DNA from: Speluncibacter jeojiensis
Lineage (GTDB): Bacteria; Actinomycetota; Actinomycetes; Mycobacteriales; Mycobacteriaceae
Length of the DNA: 64,000 bases
Assembly (NCBI RefSeq): GCF_029589495.1
Contig: NZ_JAAIVF010000004.1
Location: 248,001-312,000 of the forward strand
Direction of reading: 5' to 3'
The translations under genes and the position numbers were made by a program. The notes under the pieces are model-generated. The model had not been told where the DNA came from. It made no database searches and worked only from the letters and a program-made list of their open reading frames with translations. The stretch's first letter is position 1. Each line of letters starts with the position of its first letter. Of the stretch, positions 58,564 to 64,000 are shown piece by piece.

Positions 58564-59832
58564 CTAGGCCAGGCCCATGCCCTCCTGGCCCGCTCCGGCG
58601 GCGACCGTCGCTCCTTCGTTGTCGACCGTCGTGCGGGACCATTCGAGGAACCGCGCGACCGCCTGCACGGCCTGCACGCTGCGCAACGACGGGAACACGT
58701 CGAAGGCGTGCTGGGCGCCGTGCAACTCCGCATACGCGACCGGATTGCGCGACACCTCCCGCAACCGGGCCACGAACTCACGGGCCTCGGCGACCGGGAC
58801 CAGTGAGTCGTTCTCGCCGTGCAGAACGAAGAACGGGGGCGCGTCGGCCCGTAGGTGCGCCATCGGCGAAGCCGCCAGGTAGTCGCGCGGAAACTGTGCG
58901 TTCCGGCCGAGCACGATCGCGCTGAGCGGCGACTCCACCCGCTGGCGCACCGCCTTGATGCCGGTTTCGCCGGCGAAGTCGTAGACGCCGTAGTGCGGCA
59001 CGCACGCCTGGATGGAAGTGTCCGTGTCGGCGAAACCCGGTTGCAGCCCTGGGTCGTTCGCGGTCAGCGCCAGCATGGCCGCCAGGTGACCGCCTGCCGA
59101 TCCGCCGGTGACCGCGATGAAGTCCGGGTCCGCGCCGTAGTCGACGGCATGCTCACGCAGCCACGCGACCGCGCGTTTGATCGCGATCAGGTGGTCGGGC
59201 CAGTGTGCGCGGGGCGAGAGCGGGTAGTTGACGGCCGCGCACACCCATCCGCGTGAGGCCATCTCCAGCATCAGCGGGATCCCCTGCTGATCCTTGTTGC
59301 CGATCACCCAGCCGCCGCCGTGGATCTGCAGCAGGATCGGGCGCCGCTCCCCCGTGTCGCGGTGGTGGTAGACGTCGAGCCGGCCGCGCCGCCCCGTGGG
59401 GGTGTAGGCGATGTTGCGTTCACGGACGACGTCCGCGTTGCGCATCCGGAACGGCATCGCGAGCTTGCGCCACGGGACCGTCGAGTCGAGCGGTCCGTCG
59501 CCGGCCGCCGCGTCCGGCCCGATCGCCTCCTCGAGCGCACGGGTCAGTTCCTGGTGGGTGCCGCGTCCTGCCGCGATCGACGCCGCGAGGCCGGCACCGG
59601 CGAGCGCACCGATCGTCAGTCCGGCCTTGTCACCGCGTCGGCGCAGGCCGTGGCGCGCCAGGTGCACGGCATTGTCGACGGCCAGCACGCCGAGCAGTTG
59701 CGGCGCCAGCTCCGAGGTGAGCCACCCACTGAAGAACGACACCGGCGACAGCGGCATGCTCGGTAGCGGGCGGATCGCATTGGCGGCCAGCCCGAGCATC
59801 GCGGTCTGACGGAGAAGGTAACGGTCGGTCAC
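58564..59832 (-). CDS. Alpha/beta-hydrolase esterase/lipase of the hormone-sensitive lipase family
   Basis: 422 residues. The oxyanion motif HGGGW (171-175), nucleophile Ser245 in GGSAGGHLA, Asp342 in GENDSLVP and His375 in GAQHAFD make a full triad. A ~110-residue N-terminal part with hydrophobic stretches (about 30-55 and 70-90) suggests membrane contact, as in mycobacterial LipC-like proteins. It probably hydrolyses acylglycerols or short esters. It diverges from the DGAT gene, with a KstR-like site in the shared gap. Confidence 0.9.
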   Translation of the reverse strand: MTDRYLLRQTAMLGLAANAIRPLPSMPLSPVSFFSGWLTSELAPQLLGVLAVDNAVHLARHGLRRRGDKAGLTIGALAGAGLAASIAAGRGTHQELTRALEEAIGPDAAAGDGPLDSTVPWRKLAMPFRMRNADVVRERNIAYTPTGRRGRLDVYHHRDTGERRPILLQIHGGGWVIGNKDQQGIPLMLEMASRGWVCAAVNYPLSPRAHWPDHLIAIKRAVAWLREHAVDYGADPDFIAVTGGSAGGHLAAMLALTANDPGLQPGFADTDTSIQACVPHYGVYDFAGETGIKAVRQRVESPLSAIVLGRNAQFPRDYLAASPMAHLRADAPPFFVLHGENDSLVPVAEAREFVARLREVSRNPVAYAELHGAQHAFDVFPSLRSVQAVQAVARFLEWSRTTVDNEGATVAAGAGQEGMGLA

Positions 59833-59909
59833 GCCCCGAGCCTAGTCGGACCGCCGCGCGATTCGTGGCCCAGGACACAGCCGAGGTTCCCTGGTTCCCG
59901 GGCAGAAAT

Positions 59910-59923
59910 AAGAACACGTTCTA
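59910..59923. promoter_or_regulatory. KstR-like operator over the DGAT promoter
   Basis: AAGAACACGTTCTA has 7 of 8 fixed KstR positions and contains the inverted repeat AGAAC-ac-GTTCT. It overlaps the -10 (TAGTAT, 59922-59927) of the leaderless DGAT promoter and is 78 nt from the start of the divergent lipase gene, so it could control both. Confidence 0.55.
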
Positions 59924-59933
59924 GTATTGGGGA

Positions 59934-61376
59934 ATGGAACGACTGAGCGGCCTCGACGCCAGCTTTTTGTATCTGGAGACACCGGCGCAGCTGCTGCACG
60001 TGTGCGGACTCATCGAGGTCGACGGTGGGACCATCGACGGCGGCTACACCTTCGCGAAGCTGAAAAAGGAACTCGCACAACGCGTGCGCGCGATGCCCGG
60101 ATTCCGGCGCAAACTGCAGGACTCGTTCCTCAACCTGGACCACCCCGTCTGGGTCGAGGACAAGCACTTCGACATCGACCAGCACCTGCACCGCATCGCG
60201 GTGCCCGCCCCCGGAGGACCGGACGAGGTCGCCGAACTCTGCGCGCACATCGCCGGCCAACCACTCGACCGCACCCGCCCGCTGTGGGAGATGTGGGTGA
60301 TCGAGGGACTCGGAAACGGGCACATCGCGGTGATGTCGAAGATGCACCACGCGACGGTCGACGGCGTCAGCGGCGCGAACATGATGTCCCAGTTGTGCAC
60401 CCTGACCCCCGCCGCGCCACCGGCCGACGAGGCCGATCTCGCCAGGAACGCCGGCGACGCCGGCACCCTGGGCCTCGCGGTCGACGGGATGCTCTCGTTC
60501 GCTGCGCGCCCGCTCAAGCTGCTGCAGATGCTCCCCGGCACGGCCGCGGTGCTGCCCAAGTGGATCAGCCGATCCCGGCACGGCCGGGCCATGCCGGCGC
60601 CGTTCACCGCGCCGCGGACCTCGTTCAACGGCACCATCACCGGACACCGCGAGATCGCCTACACCCAGGTCCCCCTCGACGACGTCAAGGAGGTCAAGAA
60701 CGCGTTCGGCTGCAAGCTCAACGACGTGGTCCTGGCCGTGTGCTCCGGCGCCCTGCGTAAGTACCTCGACGAACGCAACGAGCTGCCGGACACCTCGCTG
60801 GTCGCCATGGTCCCGGTGTCGGTGCACGGCAAGTCGACGCGCCCGGGCACCAACCAGGTCACCGGCATGTTCACCACGCTGCGCACCGACGTCGACGACC
60901 CGGCCCGCCGGCTTGCCGAGATCAGCGCACACAACCTGGTGGCCAAGGAGCACAAGGATGCGCTGCCGGCCGGCCTGCTGCAGGACGCGGCCCAGTTCGC
61001 CGGCCCGGCCCTGTTCGGCGCGGCGATGCGCGCCTACGCGAGTCTGCGTCTGGCGGAGCACCATCCGGTCATCCACAACCTGGTGATCTCGAACGTGCCC
61101 GGACCGCCGGTGCCGCTCTACTTCATGGGCGCGCGCATCGAGGCCATGTACCCGCTGGGCCCGGTCTTCCACGGCGCCGGCCTGAACATCACGGTGTTCT
61201 CGCTCGACGGCGAGCTCAACATCGGGCTTATCGGCTGCCGCGAGCTGACCTCGACGCTGTGGCCGCTGGCCCAGGCGATGCGGGACTCGCTCGCCGACCT
61301 GCTCAGCGCCGCCCGTGCCGGTTCTGATCAGTCCGGGACAGCACCGAGGCGCACGCCGCCTGCAGCGCAGGAATGA
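59934..61376 (+). CDS. Wax ester synthase/diacylglycerol acyltransferase (WS/DGAT)
   Basis: 480 residues, ATG 59934, 6 nt after a -10, so probably leaderless. LSGLDASFLYLETP at the start, the catalytic HHATVDG (His138, His139, Asp143), KLNDVVLAVCSGALRKYL and a later VISNVPGPPVPLYFMGARI are the family signatures. It makes triacylglycerol or wax esters from acyl-CoA at the membrane. The last 74 nt overlap the convergent hydrolase gene; the 25 terminal residues are polar and likely dispensable. Confidence 0.94.
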   Translation: MERLSGLDASFLYLETPAQLLHVCGLIEVDGGTIDGGYTFAKLKKELAQRVRAMPGFRRKLQDSFLNLDHPVWVEDKHFDIDQHLHRIAVPAPGGPDEVAELCAHIAGQPLDRTRPLWEMWVIEGLGNGHIAVMSKMHHATVDGVSGANMMSQLCTLTPAAPPADEADLARNAGDAGTLGLAVDGMLSFAARPLKLLQMLPGTAAVLPKWISRSRHGRAMPAPFTAPRTSFNGTITGHREIAYTQVPLDDVKEVKNAFGCKLNDVVLAVCSGALRKYLDERNELPDTSLVAMVPVSVHGKSTRPGTNQVTGMFTTLRTDVDDPARRLAEISAHNLVAKEHKDALPAGLLQDAAQFAGPALFGAAMRAYASLRLAEHHPVIHNLVISNVPGPPVPLYFMGARIEAMYPLGPVFHGAGLNITVFSLDGELNIGLIGCRELTSTLWPLAQAMRDSLADLLSAARAGSDQSGTAPRRTPPAAQE

Positions 61377-62193
61377 ACTGGTCGGCCTTCATCACGCAGG
61401 ACGCGTGGCCGCCGTCGATCTCGTAGGTCGCGGCGCCCGGGATCTGGCGGGCGAGCCAGCGCTGGCGACGCGGCGGGATCACCTTGTCGCGGCTCGGCAC
61501 GATCACCGCGGTCGGCACGTCGACCTCGCCGACCCAGGCGCTGGAGTCGAACTTGCCGACCTCCGCGACCGCGGTGGAGATCGCGCCCGGCGAGGTCTGC
61601 CGGAACTGCCCGATCGCCCACTGGTTGTCGGTGCGGTAGGGCACGTCCGCCAGGCGCAGCATCCCGGGGTTGGGCCGGACCGTCGAGACGCTCCGCGCGA
61701 TCGCGTCGAGGGCGACGCGTTCGCGCGGGGCGCGGCGGAACGACGCCGTCGCCGCACCGAGGACCAGGCCCTCGACGCGATCCCGGTGCGCCCGCCAGGT
61801 CAGTTGCGCGACAAGCGAACCCATCGAATACCCGACCGCGGTGAACCGGCCGATACCGAGCGCATCGGCGACCGCGGGCACGTCGTCGGCGCAGTCCTCG
61901 AGCCGGAAACGCGGCGAGCGGATCCCCCGGCCGTGCCACCGCTGGTCGAAGATCACCAGGCGGTGCCGGGCGCCGAGCGCCTCGAGCGCCGGATACCAGG
62001 TCAGCAGCCCGGTGCACCCCAGCGCGTGCAGCAGGATCAGCGGCGCCCCCTCCGGGTTCCCCGCTTCGACGACGAAGGTGCTGCCGCGGCCCGGGAGGTC
62101 GACCATCCGGCCCTCGGGCAACTGCCCGACCGGAGGGAGTTCGACCAGTCGGCGACTGGGTACCGACGGCGGACGGAGGAGTGCGGAAACCAT
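61303..62193 (-). CDS. Alpha/beta-fold hydrolase
   Basis: 296 residues, ATG 62193. The triad is complete: Ser123 in GYSMGSL, Asp236 in PSRDKVIPP and His263 in DGGHASCV. LILLHALGCTGL gives the oxyanion strand and FDQRWHGRGIR the following loop. Substrate unknown; the place beside DGAT and a lipase suggests a lipid ester. The C-terminal end overlaps the DGAT gene on the other strand. A KstR-like site lies about 50 nt upstream. Confidence 0.88.
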   Translation of the reverse strand: MVSALLRPPSVPSRRLVELPPVGQLPEGRMVDLPGRGSTFVVEAGNPEGAPLILLHALGCTGLLTWYPALEALGARHRLVIFDQRWHGRGIRSPRFRLEDCADDVPAVADALGIGRFTAVGYSMGSLVAQLTWRAHRDRVEGLVLGAATASFRRAPRERVALDAIARSVSTVRPNPGMLRLADVPYRTDNQWAIGQFRQTSPGAISTAVAEVGKFDSSAWVGEVDVPTAVIVPSRDKVIPPRRQRWLARQIPGAATYEIDGGHASCVMKADQFIPALQAACASVLSRTDQNRHGRR

Positions 62194-62243
62194 TTCTCAA
62201 CCCTTCGTCGCGATTGCGAGGACCCTAGGAAGGTAGCGACAAC

Positions 62244-62257
62244 GAGAACACGTTTCA
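62244..62257. promoter_or_regulatory. KstR-like site upstream of the hydrolase
   Basis: GAGAACACGTTTCA (minus strand TGAAACGTGTTCTC) has 7 of 8 fixed KstR positions. It lies just upstream of a possible -10 (TACCTT on the minus strand, 62230-62235), in the -35 region. Confidence 0.42.
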
Positions 62258-62337
62258 AGCATTACCGGACGATCGTTCAACTGATGTGAGAATTACTGGT
62301 GTCCATCACAACGTTGTACGCCGTAAAGTCGGGGTCC

Positions 62338-63582
62338 ATGTCAGAATCCGACCACTCCGAGACCGATGAGAGCACGTCGGTTCCGCTGCTGCACCCGCGC
62401 GAGGGAGTGCCCCCGGTGGTGACCACCGAGGCCGCCGTCCGGGAGGCGGCCGACCGCCTCGCCGCGGGCAGCGGCCCGCTCGCGGTCGACGCGGAGCGCG
62501 CCTCCGGCTTCCGTTACTCCGCACGCGCCTATCTGGTCCAGCTACGCCGCGCCGGTGCCGGCACCGTGCTGCTCGACCCGATCGCGGTACCGGAGGCACT
62601 GGCCCCGCTGGCCGACGCGATCAATCCGCTCGAATGGGTGCTGCACTCGGCCGATCAGGACCTGCCGTGCCTGGCGGAACTCGGCCTGCGCCCGTCGGCA
62701 CTGTTCGACACCGAATTGGCCGGTCGCCTCGCCGGGTTCGACCGGGTCGGGCTGGCCGCGATCGTCCAACGCACGCTCGGCTACACCCTGCTCAAGGGGC
62801 ACGGCGCCGCGGACTGGTCCTCGCGCCCGCTCCCGGAGGACTGGCTGAACTACGCCGCACTCGACGTGGAGGTGCTCGTCGAACTGCGCGACGCGATGGC
62901 CGCCGAGCTCGACGGGCAGGGCAAGTCCGCGTGGGCGGCCGAGGAGTTCGAGGCGGTCCGCCTGGCCCCGCCGCCGCGGCCGAAGCCGGACCGCTGGCGC
63001 CGCACCTCCGGGATCCACACGATCAAGTCCCGCCGCACGTTGGCCGCGGTCCGCGAACTGTGGCTCGCACGCGACGAGCTGGCCCAGCGGCGCGACGTCG
63101 CTCCGGGCCGGGTGCTGCCCGACCGCGCGGTCGTCGACGCGGCCGTGACCGACCCCAAGACCATCGCCGACCTGCGGGCCCGCCCGATCTTCGGCGGCCC
63201 CCGCCAGCGACGGCACTCGCGGATCTGGTTGTCCGCGCTCGAGCGGGCCCACGCGCTGCCCGATTCCGCGTTGCCGCCGCTGGCGCAGCCGTTCGACGGA
63301 CCGCCTCCCGCGAACCGCTGGCCGCGCAAACACCCGGAGGCCGCCGAGCGCCTGCACCGTGCCCGCGAGGCGTTGACCGCCCTCGGCGAGCAGGTGCACG
63401 TTCCGGTGGAGAACCTGCTCGCACCCGACACCGTCCGCCGGCTGTGCTGGGGCTGGCCGCTGCCGGCCACGTCGCAACCGTCGGCGGCGGAGTCCGTCGA
63501 CGCCTTCCTGGCCGGTGCCGGGGCCCGGCACTGGCAACGCGAGCTGACCACGCCCGTGCTCGCCTCCGCGATGACCGCCTGA
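62338..63582 (+). CDS. Ribonuclease D-like 3'-5' exonuclease (Rv2681-like)
   Basis: 414 residues from ATG 62338 (TAAAGT 8 nt upstream suggests a leaderless mRNA). DEDDy exonuclease: Asp51 and Glu53 in LAVDAERA, Asp108 in HSADQDLPCL, Tyr172 and Asp176 in NYAALDVEVL. One HRDC domain follows (about 220-300). It should trim tRNA or other RNA 3' ends. A long Pro/Ala/Arg-rich C-terminal part is also seen in relatives. Confidence 0.92.
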   Translation: MSESDHSETDESTSVPLLHPREGVPPVVTTEAAVREAADRLAAGSGPLAVDAERASGFRYSARAYLVQLRRAGAGTVLLDPIAVPEALAPLADAINPLEWVLHSADQDLPCLAELGLRPSALFDTELAGRLAGFDRVGLAAIVQRTLGYTLLKGHGAADWSSRPLPEDWLNYAALDVEVLVELRDAMAAELDGQGKSAWAAEEFEAVRLAPPPRPKPDRWRRTSGIHTIKSRRTLAAVRELWLARDELAQRRDVAPGRVLPDRAVVDAAVTDPKTIADLRARPIFGGPRQRRHSRIWLSALERAHALPDSALPPLAQPFDGPPPANRWPRKHPEAAERLHRAREALTALGEQVHVPVENLLAPDTVRRLCWGWPLPATSQPSAAESVDAFLAGAGARHWQRELTTPVLASAMTA

Positions 63583-63684
63583 GCCGGTCGGCGCCGCGGG
63601 CGCCATGCAGGCGTGGGCGGTAGACGCCATCGGCCATTGACACGATCGGCATTGTCACTGGTAGAGCCGGATGGGCCGATTAAG

Positions 63685-63698
63685 TTACCGGCGAGTAA
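63685..63698. promoter_or_regulatory. Dyad TTAC-n6-GTAA before the thiolase gene
   Basis: TTACCGGCGAGTAA is a symmetric site with 4-nt outer arms, about 100 nt upstream of the thiolase start and next to the -10-like TAATAG. It may be the operator of a fatty-acid regulator; the regulator is not known from this window. Confidence 0.35.
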
Positions 63699-63800
63699 TA
63701 GGGGTTACGCTGAAACGGCGGCCGGACGTCTCGCACGTCGCGGCACCCAGGCTCGACCGGTCGACCGGTCGGGCGCCAGCTCCACTCAGGAGGAACAAGC

Positions 63801-64000
63801 GTGGCCTCATCCACCGCAACCCCACGAAATGTCGTGTTCGTCGACGGCATCCGTACCCCGTTCGGCAAGGCGGGCGCGAAGGGCATGTACGCCGAGACCC
63901 GCGCGGACGATCTGGTCGTCAAGGCGATCCGCGAACTGCTGCGCCGGAACCCGCAGCTGCCGCCCGAGCGGATCGACGAGGTCGCCGTCGCGGCGACCAC
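63801..64000 (+). CDS. Thiolase family (acetyl-CoA C-acyltransferase), 3' end outside the window
   Basis: First 66 residues only. GTG 63801 is preceded by AGGAGGA with good spacing. NVVFVDGIRTPFGKAGAKG followed by DDLVVKAIRELLRRNPQLPPERIDEVAVAAT is the usual thiolase N-terminus. The active-site Cys lies beyond the window. It should work in beta-oxidation. M. tuberculosis has dxs after RNase D, so this is a different neighbour. Confidence 0.9.
   Translation, partial: MASSTATPRNVVFVDGIRTPFGKAGAKGMYAETRADDLVVKAIRELLRRNPQLPPERIDEVAVAAT

Overview
The window is high-GC DNA from a mycolic-acid actinobacterium (order Mycobacteriales; possibly Gordonia, Williamsia or Rhodococcus-like, but the genus is not decided by the sequence). 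The evidence is the run of envelope and housekeeping genes in the order known from Mycobacterium tuberculosis: an SPL-type radical SAM gene, hisS, MBL hydrolase, cyclophilin, relA, apt, peptide-binding lipoprotein, secF, secD, yajC, ruvBAC, yebC, pdxT, tesB, pdxS, NUDIX, pimA, patA, pgsA, HIT and thrS (like Rv2578c-Rv2614c). A second block, zapE, ribD-like, inactive hydrolase, aftC, msrB, hemQ, hemY, hemE, DUF3000 and RNase D, is like Rv2670c-Rv2681. GTG starts, 4-nt GTGA/ATGA stop-start overlaps and leaderless promoters are common. No rRNA, CRISPR, insertion sequence or phage gene was seen, and no stretch longer than about 300 bases lacks a gene.

Layout. 1-8.4 kb: tail of an unknown gene, a secreted GH5-like hydrolase, two tandem hot-dog thioesterases, lipoate ligase with a WYL regulator, a 37-bp perfect palindrome, an acyl-CoA/AMP ligase, an SRPBCC protein, an acyltransferase and a nitrobindin-like protein. 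8.4-15.7 kb: aminopeptidase N, a KstR-type site before an NTF2-like gene, a Pip/YhgE-type membrane protein, an SPL-type radical SAM gene with a LexA box, and a TetR regulator. 15.7-42.4 kb: translation, stringent response, Sec accessory, Holliday-junction (with LexA box), vitamin B6 and phosphatidylinositol-mannoside genes. 42.5-47.3 kb: FhuF-like protein, a tRNA region with a duplicated Gly-Cys-Val cluster, a Rv1738-like DUF1876 protein, a solitary LeuA allosteric domain behind a putative leader-peptide attenuator, and two NTF2-fold proteins. 47.3-58.5 kb: desaturase, GNAT, zapE, aftC and heme genes. 58.5-62.2 kb: a wax ester/triacylglycerol synthase with two alpha/beta hydrolases and two KstR-like sites, sitting inside the otherwise conserved DUF3000-RNase D neighbourhood. 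The window ends inside a thiolase gene.

The genes suggest a lipid- and possibly sterol-using organism: thioesterases, acyl-CoA ligase, acyltransferases, desaturase, DGAT, lipases and thiolase lie among cell-envelope genes (PI, PIMs, arabinan). The least ordinary items are the solitary LeuA regulatory domain with a leaderless Leu/Val-containing leader peptide, the long palindrome by the WYL regulator, the KstR-like sites over the DGAT/lipase group, and the imperfect dyad in the convergent gap near 19.6 kb.
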